From the NCBI GenBank assembly GCA_038363925.1, contig JAQQWL010000002.1, positions 3,410,001 through 3,474,000 of the forward strand: a stretch of DNA of 64,000 bases, read 5' to 3'. The translations under genes and the position numbers were made by a program. The DNA comes from Apiospora phragmitis. Taxonomy: Eukaryota; Ascomycota; Sordariomycetes; Amphisphaeriales; Apiosporaceae. This document shows positions 1-10,451 of this stretch, piece after piece. Below the pieces are notes generated by a model that was not told where the DNA came from, did not search any database, and saw only the letters and a list, made by a program, of their open reading frames with translations. Position 1 is the first letter of the stretch. Every line of letters starts with the position of its first letter.

Positions 1-1425
1 TGGGGCATGCGCCGGGTCCAGAGGTACGGCCTCCTCTCCCGAGGTGCCGGAGGGGTCTGTTTGCTGTATGATAGGTATTGGTCCATCGTTTGCTTGCCTG
101 CTTGCGTTGCGCTTGATTTTGGGGTTGTTCCTGTAGGCGTCGGCGCCCTTGCCTTGGATCGGATCCCAGCTCTTCTCCTGCGCCAGGAGGGAAACCTCGT
201 CAAAGATCCGGCCGCGAAGCCCAATGACGTTAGAGCACCCGCCAGTGAAAATGATGCGTGACATGCACATGGCCCTTACGTCCAGGGGCAGCTGAAGTAA
301 ACCGCGGTAAATCAGCAAATGGAGAGGGAGTTCGTGGTCATCGAAGCACGCTGGCGCATAGCGAGTCTCGAAGAAGGTCGTTTCGCATGGCTCGGCCAAT
401 TGTGAAAATGGAACCTGTATGGTCTTGCTAGGTTTGCACGAAGAAAGATGGATTGGAGTAGGCGTGGAATCTTCTGCAGGATCCGCAGTATCAGATTCAT
501 CGGCCTCATGGAGAGTAGGTAGTCCTTCGGTGTTGGACTGTTTCGGGGTTTTCTCCGATTTCTTGCACCAGAGCATGCGAGTAGCAACCTGCTCGCACTC
601 TTCGAAGCTGATGATGTCCTTTGGTGTGGATTCTCCCTCCACTTGTGATTCAGCGGTTCGGCCCTGGATGGCATTCACCAAGAAGTTCCGGGTCTCTTCT
701 AGCAGCATCTTGCCGGCTCGGATGGTGCGCCATGTCTGCACTTCGCGAAACTCGTAGACTGCAGTGACTATCGTTTCGTTCCAGCCAATGTCCACCACCA
801 ATCCAGAGCGCACCCCTGCCGCAAAAGTGGCCATGGCCGGTGACGAGAGAAGTGATATGGTGGGGATCTGGAAGTTGCGGAAGAGCGTGCTGAGGGTGGA
901 CGATAGAAGCGGGAGAGGGGCGGCAGGCGGTAATACCAGCGATATCCTGCGCGGTTTCGAATCGACCAGGAGGTATCGGGTGAATGTGTCCCGCAAAACA
1001 CGCTCAAGTTTGTCGCCCACGAGGCCCAAGTCTTGCCCCCTCACATCAAGCTGGCAAAGCTCGTGATCGCTCCCCCAGGCCTTGCCAGCCGTCCTCTTTC
1101 TCCAGTCATGCTCGTAGCCGGGTTCCCAGGCCCGGTAGTCGCCGGCTCGTTTGTCGTGTTCCGAATCGAAGGCCACGATCCGTTTGGGCGTAGAGTCGCC
1201 GGCAAACCCGACACGCAGTTTCCGGCAGCCCAGTTCGATGATGATGATCTCTTCTTCGGCGCGGGCACTGGATGGCGACCCGAGTACCGAGGAGGATAGT
1301 GGTCGTGCCAGCGGGGTGTTGGGAGCGCCGGATGTAGAGTCTCTCGCAGACGACTGGCCACCGGCGCGAATGTTAGACACAGACCGGTGGGCAAGAGTCG
1401 GTCTTGCATCGGGATCGGAAGCCAT
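1..1425 (-). CDS. Actin-related protein, probably the dynactin pointed-end Arp10/Arp11 type (partial, C-terminus outside window)
   Basis: An uninterrupted reading frame of 475 codons runs from the ATG at 1425 off the left edge. Residues 1-58 are Ser/Pro/Arg-rich and probably disordered. An actin fold then follows: a phosphate-1-like segment (ELGCRKLRVGFAGD, about residues 64-77), a phosphate-2-like segment (VVDIGWNETIVTAVYE, about 210-224) and the adenosine-site motif (IIFTGGCSNVIGL, about 391-403). Similarity to actin is low and the usual DNGSG of the phosphate-1 loop is replaced, so this is a divergent Arp. The spacing and the linker inserted before the adenosine motif recall Arp10/Arp11 (RO-7 of Neurospora), which caps the dynactin pointed end in dynein transport. 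A chromatin Arp such as Arp9 is not excluded. The family call is from remembered patterns, not a search. The gene is divergent from the GEN1-like gene across 512 bp. Confidence 0.7.
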   Translation of the reverse strand, partial: MASDPDARPTLAHRSVSNIRAGGQSSARDSTSGAPNTPLARPLSSSVLGSPSSARAEEEIIIIELGCRKLRVGFAGDSTPKRIVAFDSEHDKRAGDYRAWEPGYEHDWRKRTAGKAWGSDHELCQLDVRGQDLGLVGDKLERVLRDTFTRYLLVDSKPRRISLVLPPAAPLPLLSSTLSTLFRNFQIPTISLLSSPAMATFAAGVRSGLVVDIGWNETIVTAVYEFREVQTWRTIRAGKMLLEETRNFLVNAIQGRTAESQVEGESTPKDIISFEECEQVATRMLWCKKSEKTPKQSNTEGLPTLHEADESDTADPAEDSTPTPIHLSSCKPSKTIQVPFSQLAEPCETTFFETRYAPACFDDHELPLHLLIYRGLLQLPLDVRAMCMSRIIFTGGCSNVIGLRGRIFDEVSLLAQEKSWDPIQGKGADAYRNNPKIKRNASRQANDGPIPIIQQTDPSGTSGEEAVPLDPAHAP

Positions 1426-1937
1426 GACGACGATCGTAATGGATTGTGTCAACCGGATAGGGAGTTGGTCGTATTGGCGTTACGCAACGGGCATGACTAC
1501 ATGCGACTAGTTATACATTAGGGAATGAAGTCTGCAAACGCGCTGCGACAGGGCGATGCGCGAATGGGATTGGAGCTTGGGGTTTAATTGAAAGCCAGTA
1601 CAGTCAGTGAGTGCTTGAAAGTGACAAGGATGCTTGTTCTGAGAGCTTGAGTTGCTTGTACCGATACTTTTCGGCTCTAGTCCGTAGTTCCCCCACCAAC
1701 CTCGAGGCAAAAGTCAATAATCGGTAACAATAAGTTTCCGCATTCGGCTCTCTGGTCAATTGATGACCTCAATCGAGCGGTTTGAACTGAAGCCTAACGC
1801 TAGGCCAGGTTCAGATGAGTTTGCTCAGATACAACCTACATAACTAAATGAAACAGCAGCATCCAACATAATACCTGAGCCGACTTGTTTGATTCGAAGG
1901 CCGATGCATCGAGCAGAGAACCAGCTGGCTGGTTAAG
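1426..1937. promoter_or_regulatory. Divergent intergenic region between the actin-related gene and the GEN1-like gene
   Basis: 512 bp separating two start codons on opposite strands, so it should carry both promoters. No TATA box or recognisable factor site stands out, and no gene is seen. Confidence 0.4.
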
Positions 1938-4627
1938 ATGGGTATCAAGGGGTAAGTCACTTGCAGCTGCACCTGGATGACATAACGAATACAGTCTTGG
2001 CCAGGCCTTCTCTAACACGCCATTTTGCTTAGCATCTACAAGGAAATAGGCACCGGCGAGCGCATTTCGCTCACAAAGCTGGCCGTCGACCAGCTGGAAC
2101 AAACAGGGCGACCACTGCGACTAGCTATTGATATCTCCATCTGGCAATTCCAGGTCCAAGCCGCTCGAGGCGGTTCCAACCCGGCCGTCCGCACATTATT
2201 CTACCGCCTCCTGCGTCTTCTCAGTCTTTCCATCCACCCCATTTTCGTCTTCGACGGGCCCAACAAGCCCGCCTTCAAGCGCAACAAGCGATCCGGTCGA
2301 GGCGATGGCGTCGCTACCGCCATGGCCAAGCGCCTGATCCGCCTCTTCGGCTACCAAATCCACGATGCGCCCGGAGAGGCCGAGGCTGAATGTGCGTTAT
2401 TGCAGCAACGTGGGATCGTGGACGCCGTGCTGAGCGAGGATGTCGACACCATCATGTTCGGCTGCACCAAGACCTGGCGGAATTGGAGCGCCGAGGGCAC
2501 CAAAGGAAGCAAAACCCCGACCCACGTGTCCGTATATGATACCCATCTGCTTCGACAGGGCGAATCGGGCCTGGACCGCGAGGGCATGGTCCTGGTGGCT
2601 CTGATGAGCGGCGGTGACTACATACCGGAGGGTATACCGGGAGCCGGGGTCAAGTTGGCTTGCGAGGCTGCCCGGGCTGGGTTTGGGAAATCGCTCTGTC
2701 TCTTGAAGAAATCCAACACAGCCAAACTCACTGAATGGAGGGATAACCTCGTCCACCAGCTGCGCACAAACGAGAGCAAATTCTTCCGCACGGAAACACA
2801 AGGCCCTCATGGTCCCCGAGGATTTTCCTAACCTGGAAGTCCTCAGGTACTATACGCATCCCGTCGTGTCCCCATCAGCCAAGCTTGACCAACTAAAATC
2901 TCGGAAATGGGGGAGCCCGCTTGATGTTGTGGGGTTACGACAGTTCGTGGATGAGACGTTCGACTGGACCTACAGGGCCGGGGCTATCAAGTTCATTCGC
3001 GTTCTCGCACCCGGGCTGCTCACACGGAAGATCATGGATCTGAGCCAGAAACACGAAGATCAGTCACTCGATGTGGAAAGCCTAGAAGCCGCAGAAACGA
3101 GTCTAGTCAAGTCGATCACAAAGAGTCGGGTTCACCTCAGCACAGATGCTACCCCAGAGCTCAGGCTAAACTTCATCCCGACCGATATCGTGGGCTACAA
3201 TTTCGAGGAAGAACCCGAGGAGGAAATCAACTTTGCTCGGGATGGACTGGCTTTGAACAGCGATGACGACTTCGAAGCAGTGGCTGATGAGGAAGACAGC
3301 CCAGATGGCGTAGCAAAACCTGGAGGCCGGAAACCATACAGCCCGAATGAGATGGACGCTCTTTGGACGCCAACGACGGTCGTCAAACTCGGTATCCCGG
3401 TTATGGCTGAAGATTGGGAGGCGGCCCAGCGAGCCAAGGAGACTCGAAAGAAGACCAAAGCGGCGCCAAAGTCCAAGTCCAAAGTGGCTGTTATGCAAAA
3501 TAATACACTAGATAAATATGTCAGGGTTACCAAGAATAGTGCAGTTGCGCAGGGGACAGCCGTGGATAATCCAAAGGAGAAGCCAGGGTCTACTACCAGG
3601 GGCCGCAGTCCTCTCGAAAGCCTTTCTTCACTTGGTACACAGAGGAGACATTCGTCGCCACCGCCTCCCACTCAGAAACCGGCCAAACCCCTGAATCCGC
3701 GGCCACAAGCCACCACTAAGCAGCAGTCTAGGACCAAGAAGAAGACCCAGGCTCAGCCTCCTCTACCGGATCCCTGCGTAAACCCCTGGATGATTGCCAG
3801 CTTACAGCACAGTCCTAGGGCCAACAGAAACAACAAGACCACAGACTATGACGCTGCACCCGCCGAGGTCATATGCATTTCCTCTAGCCCCCTTGCGCCG
3901 CCTTCATCGCCTGTTCGCCGTCCCCTGAGGCAGCAGGCCAGGGCCTCCAAGGAAGGCCCGGTGAATCCCACCACAAGCCCGCACAAGAGGCGGCCCGTTT
4001 CTCCATTGAGTCCCTCGCCGCCAAGGCCTGGATCCCTCGAGAGGCCCCTTAGTTCAAATCCAAGGCCGCGCCAGGACCGGCGAAAGCTGGCCAGGACAGA
4101 GTCGATGCCGGCTAGCCCTTCCGTAGCCCCTCTCAGTACCCGGGGCTCCGGAGCCCGGCGAGGCGGGCTAGAGAGGATACAAAGTGACGTGTTGGCGGAC
4201 CAGACAGCGCAGTCTATAGAGTCGGATGATGATGACATCCCGCCGATTAGTAGCTTCTGCGGCAGCGCGCGTCCCAATCCAATTGCGCCAAGCTCAATTA
4301 CCCCTTCGCACCTCCAGGACCCAGCAGCGCTCTCGCGCCACAGGTACGAAAGACCTCGCTGTACCTACATTATCGTCCAAAACTGCTGCTGCTGCTGTCA
4401 CTATAACGAGGCCATCACGCAAGAGCGACGTCAGAAAAGCAAATCGGCTAGCTAAACAACAAATCAAGTTGAACGACGCTCTATTTGGCATGCGTACGAC
4501 CAAGACGGTGTACAAGCCGCGCAAGAGCATCCCGGGCTATTTCCGCGAGGAAGAGGTGCCAGAAGAGGAAGCTGAACCGGACCAGGAACTGAGTTTGATT
4601 GACCTGACCAACGAACCAGACGACTAA
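1938..4627 (+). CDS. GEN1: XPG/Rad2-family structure-specific nuclease, GEN1/Yen1-type Holliday junction resolvase (one frameshift)
   Basis: This protein would cut Holliday junctions and other branched DNA in the nucleus. Proposed exons are 1938-1951 (14 nt, MGIKG), 2033-4343 and 4435-4627, with introns 1952-2032 (branch CTAAC) and 4344-4434. The N-terminal block (MGIKGIYKEIG, LAIDISIWQ), the internal block with EAEAE and SEDVDTIMFG, and SGGDY give the acidic catalytic residues of the XPG fold. The 'FPNLEVL.YYTHPVVS' stretch after it is typical of fungal GEN1. The long tail is Pro/Ser-rich and ends with a short acidic stretch and 'IDLT'. One extra base at about 2788-2797 breaks the frame between 'NESKFFRT' and 'KHKALMVPEDFP'. 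Without it the coding length is 839 codons. The last intron is the least certain part of the model. It faces the BTB gene tail to tail. Confidence 0.82.
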
Positions 4628-5213
4628 TAAGACTGGATAGAGAGGATGACGGTGTTCTGTATAATATTTGGCATGTGCATATTTGGTCTGGCGTTAGCGG
4701 TATTTGGTCTTGGGACATACGTGGTCACGAATACAAAATGATACCCCTAATTTTGAATCTTATAATGTTCCATTGTACGATGTACGCTGCGGGACAAGTT
4801 TCGAATGGAGTGAGTGAGTGTCACCCAGTGAAGACCGAGAGAAACGAGCTCGTCACTTCCATGACTTTCGTCGCACACGTATGTTAAGGGCAATTGCATA
4901 ATGTCATTTGATTTCGAGTAGTAGTAGCAGATTTCTGTACTTATATGATGGGTATCCTGCGACAAGAAAGAAAGGAGAAACAGCTTATCAAAACGCCGAC
5001 CATTATATCCCACATCACTTTCCCTCTCTTCCCATCTCATCAGGGCATTCGGGCGTATGGAATGACGGAGAAAATCAAGCACAACAGCAAACGCGAAAAT
5101 CCTCCATCTCCCGTTCCGCGGCACATCATGAGAGTCGTCATACTATATCAAAATGCGATCATTTCCTCCCTTCGTCCACTCCACATGAGCGATCCCATTC
5201 TTCTCGACCCATT
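4628..5213. other. Convergent intergenic region
   Basis: 586 bp between the stop codons of the GEN1-like gene and the BTB gene. It should hold both 3' ends. No gene or repeat is seen. Confidence 0.5.
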
Positions 5214-7043
5214 TTATTCCTCAGCGGCCCAAGGCAGATCCCGCTCCACAACACGTATGCAAGTCAAGTAGCTCACGGGGGACGTTGCCACCATCCCGCC
5301 CGCTCCCGCCCCTCCTGGACTGTTGCCGTCTTTCCCACCGCTTCCCGTGTTGCTCAGCTCGAGCTCGAGCCCCGTCCCCATGAGGGGGCGCACGAGCTCG
5401 CGCGCCGCCGACTTGAGCTCGTCGACGCGCTTCTCGAACCGGCGCAGGTTGTCGCGGCTGTACAGGTCCGGCGTGAGCTTGAGGAAGCGCTTGCAGTCGT
5501 CGTGGGTCAGGTACGAGGAGCCGCTCGCCGAGCCCAGGGCGCGGTACGTGCGGCCCAGCGAGGCGAGCGTTGGCGGCGGGGGCGGGGCGTGCGATGGGAC
5601 GATGGCGCCCGGTGCCGCGGCGCGACTGGAGCCATGGTTACTGCTGCCGCCGCCGCCGTGGTGGTGGTGGTGGCCGCGGCGGCCGTCAGAGGACGACGTA
5701 GGTGGCGGGGGCGGGGCAGGAGATGTGTTGTCAGCAAGCCACTGCCGGAAAAAGCTCACGGCGAGCCAGTCGAGGTACGAGGTGGAGGGCGTGACACGCT
5801 CGCCGCGGGAGTTGGTCAAATTGAGGCGGAACAGCCTGCCCTCGATGCGTGCGATGGTCTCCTCGAGCTCATCGACTTTGTCCTCGATGATATCGAGGAC
5901 GACTTCGGGGAATGCGCTGCGGATGCTCCGCTCGCCTGCGGGCCATTGACCCACGACGTGGATCAGGGCCTCCTGGAAGATGATCTTGCTCCGACTTAGA
6001 TAGCCCAATCGCAGATAGGAGACTGGGTATTTCGCAACCTGTTTCCATAGCCGCGACTGAAACTGGAGTAAGTGATGGTCGACGCGCGAACCGCAGACGG
6101 CCAAGGCGTCGTATTGGTCGGCAAGCGTGAGTAGCGATTTGCACTGCACGTAGGCGTCTGCAATGTTGACGCCGTCCATTACTGGGGGGTAATTATAGAA
6201 AATCCTGAAAAGATTGTCGTAGTCGCGTAGAAGATCAGCGTCTGCTTGCGATAGTGGGGGCCCTTCGTCAGCCGGTGGAGGGCAATTTTGAGGGTGCCGG
6301 TGGTGATTGCTGCCGAGTGAGAGGTTTGCCACGGATCGGAAGAAAGAGGATGTTGAATGCGTCGATGCAGACTGTGTATGTCTGTGTCGGCTTGATGATG
6401 TATTGGCAATGGCATCTCGCGCTCCTATACTTGCTCCACCGCCACCACTACCACCACCAAATATTGAATTGCTGGGGGGTGGTGGTAATGCGCGATTGCT
6501 GCTACTGTCCGCCTCTTTCTGCACGAGCATAGGGATGTCGTCGGGGCCCGCCCCTGGATCTAGCTCGTACCTCCATCGCTTCCTCGAACCACCAGGCGAG
6601 CCTGCGCGCGGTCTTGCGACTTCGGCCGAACTCCTGCCGCTACCCGTACCGCTCCCAAAGCTGACGCTGACGCCGCTGTCTTCCCCGATCCTTGAGAGCT
6701 CCCTGGTCGGCGGCGCTTCGGGCAGACCCGGCAGCAAGCTGGCCTTGCTCCATTCCTGGCTGGTGCTCGCCTCGAAGAAGCCAGAGCAGCGCGTCAAGGT
6801 ATGGCGGTGCAGGAGATATCGGTTCTCCCTGCCGCCCGCCCGAATGACGATCTCGACGTCGCCCGAGTGGCTGAAGACCGGGAACTCATTCTGTGGTATG
6901 TAGGAGGTCCCCCCGGTGTGGGATCGGTTGTATCGCTTGCTCCGGGATGAGACGTGAGGCCGCGAGGAGGTGCGCGCTGAGACGACGGATTGGGCGCCGC
7001 GGATGAGGGAATGGGACGGGTTCGAGTCAGGTTGTGACACCAT
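5214..7043 (-). CDS. BTB/POZ domain protein
   Basis: A single-exon frame of 609 residues. A BTB/POZ core begins near residue 60 with 'GDVEIVIRAGG', then 'YLLHRHTLTRCSGFFEAS', the usual start of a fungal BTB domain in which a metabolite or partner-binding fold mediates homodimerisation. A long insert of about 150 residues, rich in Ser, Gly and His, separates it from a second conserved block (around residues 270-400) with 'NLFRIFYNYPPVMDGVNIADAY', the second half of the BTB fold and following helices. The C-terminal third carries Pro-, His- and Gly-rich runs followed by helices. No Kelch repeats, BACK-Kelch array or DNA-binding domain were recognised, so an adaptor role, for example in Cul3 ubiquitination or transcription, is only a guess. 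The start at 7043 is the first ATG of the frame. No frameshift is seen. Confidence 0.8.
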   Translation of the reverse strand: MVSQPDSNPSHSLIRGAQSVVSARTSSRPHVSSRSKRYNRSHTGGTSYIPQNEFPVFSHSGDVEIVIRAGGRENRYLLHRHTLTRCSGFFEASTSQEWSKASLLPGLPEAPPTRELSRIGEDSGVSVSFGSGTGSGRSSAEVARPRAGSPGGSRKRWRYELDPGAGPDDIPMLVQKEADSSSNRALPPPPSNSIFGGGSGGGGASIGARDAIANTSSSRHRHTQSASTHSTSSFFRSVANLSLGSNHHRHPQNCPPPADEGPPLSQADADLLRDYDNLFRIFYNYPPVMDGVNIADAYVQCKSLLTLADQYDALAVCGSRVDHHLLQFQSRLWKQVAKYPVSYLRLGYLSRSKIIFQEALIHVVGQWPAGERSIRSAFPEVVLDIIEDKVDELEETIARIEGRLFRLNLTNSRGERVTPSTSYLDWLAVSFFRQWLADNTSPAPPPPPTSSSDGRRGHHHHHGGGGSSNHGSSRAAAPGAIVPSHAPPPPPTLASLGRTYRALGSASGSSYLTHDDCKRFLKLTPDLYSRDNLRRFEKRVDELKSAARELVRPLMGTGLELELSNTGSGGKDGNSPGGAGAGGMVATSPVSYLTCIRVVERDLPWAAEE

Positions 7044-9545
7044 GAATACAACTATTTCCGGGGTCGGTAGCTCTCGGGCTCTGTGCTATATACAAACAAT
7101 TGGTGGTGGTGGTTGGTGCTGGTCCTTCTCCAACGATTTCCAAAAACTGATGACTTTATGCGCGAAGCATAAAGTTCAGTAGCAGATGTCCGGCGATCGA
7201 ATCTCGCAGGATCGTATGAGGAGGGTCAAACTTCACGTGGTGGCTGAAGCTCATTGACGATGATATGATGGCAAAGGGTTCCCGTCCCGGAGAATTTCCC
7301 AGGGTTTTCGCGGAAGAGGGCGCGTAGGTAGGTATTTAACGTGCGGAAGAATCCCCGAGAAGATGGAACAGCTGCACGATTCGCACGAACTGCTGTTGCG
7401 TCCAAAAGAAGATATAGCAAGATACAAGCAGCAGACCGCCCTAGGCGGGACTCCGAATAAGTTCGCTTTCTAGCTTGGACTGGCGGGATATGTATCGGCA
7501 CACGCCCAAGCTCGTGATTCGCGATTGCAGACAGCAGGCTTGATTGACTTTCTTGAGGCTGTGCGACCGTTCGCCACAAGGATGGGAGGCCGGCTCGCTT
7601 AAACAGGGATGGTTGCAAGGTATTGGGTATGAAGGAAGTCCAGGGCGAACGAAGCTTGGTATGTCGTCAATTCATTCAGTAGCGACGAACCTTTGAGAAA
7701 CAGATGAAAACGATCGTGGAGTGGTATGTTTATCGAAAATATAACAACTCGTCCGAAATGCAGGCTCGAGGTGAGTGAATGCGGACAGGCTGCATGCACC
7801 TAGTCTAGCTATCTTCCCCCTCCGACTTTGCGAATAGGTCCAAGTCGCGCAGCAACTCCGCGTTCCAGCTTTGTTTACCGGTGCTCCAATGGAACGAAGG
7901 CTACACACGAGCTTAAGAGTGCAACAGACAACAATACCATGCGCAGTGAGTGCGTGCTGCAGTTAGTTCAGCCGCCTATTTCTCGTTGCACGATTCCCAG
8001 CCAACCCCCAGCCAAAGCACTTTTGCCGGATGCAGCCCAAAAAGAACTTGAGACCAAGGCAGACACACTTGAAGTGGGCAGGTTGGCAGGCAGCCTGCGA
8101 GCCCCGGCTTCGGCTGGCCTGTCGATAAGCACGATAACAGCGATCGTCCCCTCAGTTCAGCTGCCTTGGTTTTGAGCGAAGCGGAGGTTCAAACGTCGTC
8201 GGCCAGTTGTTTCTTGCCCTCAACTCGGCTCGAAACCCTGGATCCTTGGTAATGGGGACTTCAGGGGAGGCCGTCTGCCCATCCTGACTGTGTCCCTTTT
8301 CCCCCCAAAAATTCTTTACAGGGTGGTGACACAAGAATCGCACACGTGACTAGTGGCCTCCTCACATTGGAAGAAGAAATGGACTGACATGATACCAAAC
8401 CGATACCATATAGGCAGCCTACAGCATTCCGCTTCTGAATTGGGAGTGACTGTGTCAGATAATGTATAATGATGTGGCTCTTATTCTATAACAAATAATC
8501 CTACTACCCTATGTAATGTTCTTTAGAATTGACCTGTTATCATATGCAAGGAATCGCAGCGCAAAGGACAACACCTGCCGCTTCGTTCGCGACAACACAA
8601 AATGAAGCACATTATGGTATCTCCTACCATTGTCAACATAATAGAAATGGCTAGGAGGTAGTCAAACATGCATGGATCATCTTTGAAAGAGACTGCTGCA
8701 AGTAGTATTCTTCGGTATCTGACGGAATCATCGTTTTAATGGTATGGCATTTTGCACCCTACCAACTTCAGGATAGAATGCCTCTCTAGAAATGTCCCTT
8801 TGCACCTATCAGACCCAACCACAATGAACCAAACAAAATGGCTTTCGCTCTCTAATACCGAGACAATGCCATGTGATGAAAGAAGTATTGGTCGCCTGAA
8901 GTACCTACTCTGTAGGGCGTAGGATAGAAAGCTATGGGCGATGCTGAAGTGGGAGGAGAGTTTTACGGCGTAGACCAGGAAGAAAACGCAGATTTTCACT
9001 ATTTCCATCCAACTGAAGATCTGGTATGTACCAATTTAAAAGCATCTATTAGATTACTTGTGGAAGTTGTACTTGGCCCATCAATCTTACAGCCACGATG
9101 TGTCCTCCCTAATCCAGGTGACTCCTTTTCATGTCACTCCCGAATTATGATAGCACCCATAGATAGGTTGGCATTGATTCCGACCATAGATGTGATCGGT
9201 ATTGCCTAAAGGCCCACATTAGGAAACAGTCAAATAAAGAGCAACCACATCATTTCTTAATAAGACCTTTGTAAATTGTTGCAACTGGACAGCAACATGT
9301 TGCTCATAAATATTCATACAACTAGCAATACAGACCGTTTAGCCTTGAAAACATCAGATACTACCCCATCCCGGGATTTTGGGAACGCAAGCAGCGACGC
9401 CGCCCGTCGCTAAGATGACTTGAAAATCGGAAATTCGTAGCAAGTCGAGAACTCCTGCCCTACCAGCCACACCCAAGCAAAGCCCACCAGTACACCATAT
9501 CAGAAATTGCATATTGAATCACCACACACACTGGATCGACCTTGT
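7044..9545. other. Gene-poor intergenic region, 2.5 kb
   Basis: No supportable gene. The longest frame is 7226-7618 on the minus strand (130 codons), which has no recognisable domain and no convincing splice partners. The first few hundred bases are probably the promoter of the BTB gene. The stretch 8360-9300 is AT-richer than the rest and shows no coding signal in any frame. Confidence 0.5.
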
Positions 9546-10451
9546 TTAGCTCATATCCATGTCGACGTCGAGCACAGGAGCCGCGTCTGTCGTGGGTTGT
9601 GGGGTGCCAGCAGCCACCATCGGTGCAGCGCCTTCAAAGACCGGAGGAGAAGCCTTGAGATTGACAAATGCCTGGTTGAGATCCCTGCTCACAAGCTGGC
9701 CTTGTCGCAGGTCCTCGCCAAAGAGGAAGTAGCCTTCCGAGGCCTCGACGAGATAAGATTGCAGGCCCTTGCTCTCAAGTTGTATGTTGACATTGGTGAC
9801 AGGGAAGTGGTTCTCAATGTATCGTGCCCAGCCACGGGACGCGGCTTGGATATGTTCGCTGTCGCTGACACGACTCCATCCAATTCCAAGGTGAAGAGTG
9901 AGGTTGTCCACGACGGTTTCGCGCGTCGGATTCGAGCGATTTGAAGGTGCATTAGTGGCAGGAACTGGAATGTTGTTCATGTCCAGTCGTTGCGACTTGT
10001 TGCTTCTCAATGATGGACGCGCTTGTTGGTTGATTGAGCGGGCTTCTTCGTTCCGGCGCACAGCATCCTTGGCCGCTTTCTCTTCAAGCCACGTACCGGA
10101 CTGGCTACCGGCATTTGCGACGTAGGTGGAGGGTGACTTGATGAGGACCATACCTTCGCCATAAACCCATGTATCTTCGGGTTCTTTTACAGGCTCGATG
10201 GTCTCGCGTTTGGCTTCCTCAACATCAAGATTGATAGATGCTTCTTCTCTTGAGCGCTTACGGCCTGCAGTCTGGGCAAGTGATGGACGAGCAGGAGGCT
10301 GGGCCCATACAGAAGAGGCAGCTTTATAGGGCACAGAGTGGCCAAGGGGCGAGGGCTGGTGAGGGAACATGGGCATGCCAAAATGGGATTGGTGGGCACC
10401 GCTGGGGGGCATGGTGAGGACAGGAGACTGGGTGCGTGAGAAGGAACCCAT
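9546..10451 (-). CDS. Conserved fungal protein of unknown function
   Basis: A single-exon frame of 301 residues with normal codon use. Residues 1-70 are Pro/Ser/His-rich, followed by a basic patch (GRKRSREE) that could be a nuclear localisation signal. Two blocks look folded: 'EDTWVYGEGMVLI' with 'SQSGTWLEE' (about 92-125) and a C-terminal block of about 80 residues with 'LHLGIGW', 'AARGWARYIE'-like helix text and 'LQSYLVEASEGYFLF'. The pattern resembles uncharacterised Sordariomycete proteins that I recognise but cannot name. No catalytic motif, signal peptide or membrane segment is visible. The basic patch suggests a nuclear role, which is inference only. Upstream there is a CT-rich stretch (on the coding strand) to about 10930 that is probably a long 5' leader. 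Confidence 0.7.
   Translation of the reverse strand: MGSFSRTQSPVLTMPPSGAHQSHFGMPMFPHQPSPLGHSVPYKAASSVWAQPPARPSLAQTAGRKRSREEASINLDVEEAKRETIEPVKEPEDTWVYGEGMVLIKSPSTYVANAGSQSGTWLEEKAAKDAVRRNEEARSINQQARPSLRSNKSQRLDMNNIPVPATNAPSNRSNPTRETVVDNLTLHLGIGWSRVSDSEHIQAASRGWARYIENHFPVTNVNIQLESKGLQSYLVEASEGYFLFGEDLRQGQLVSRDLNQAFVNLKASPPVFEGAAPMVAAGTPQPTTDAAPVLDVDMDMS

Noticed and set aside
4908..5999. 363-codon plus-strand frame
   Set aside because: It lies opposite the BTB gene and reads low-complexity Arg/Val/Ala text.
7226..7618. 130-codon minus-strand frame
   Set aside because: No domain and no support from neighbouring exons.
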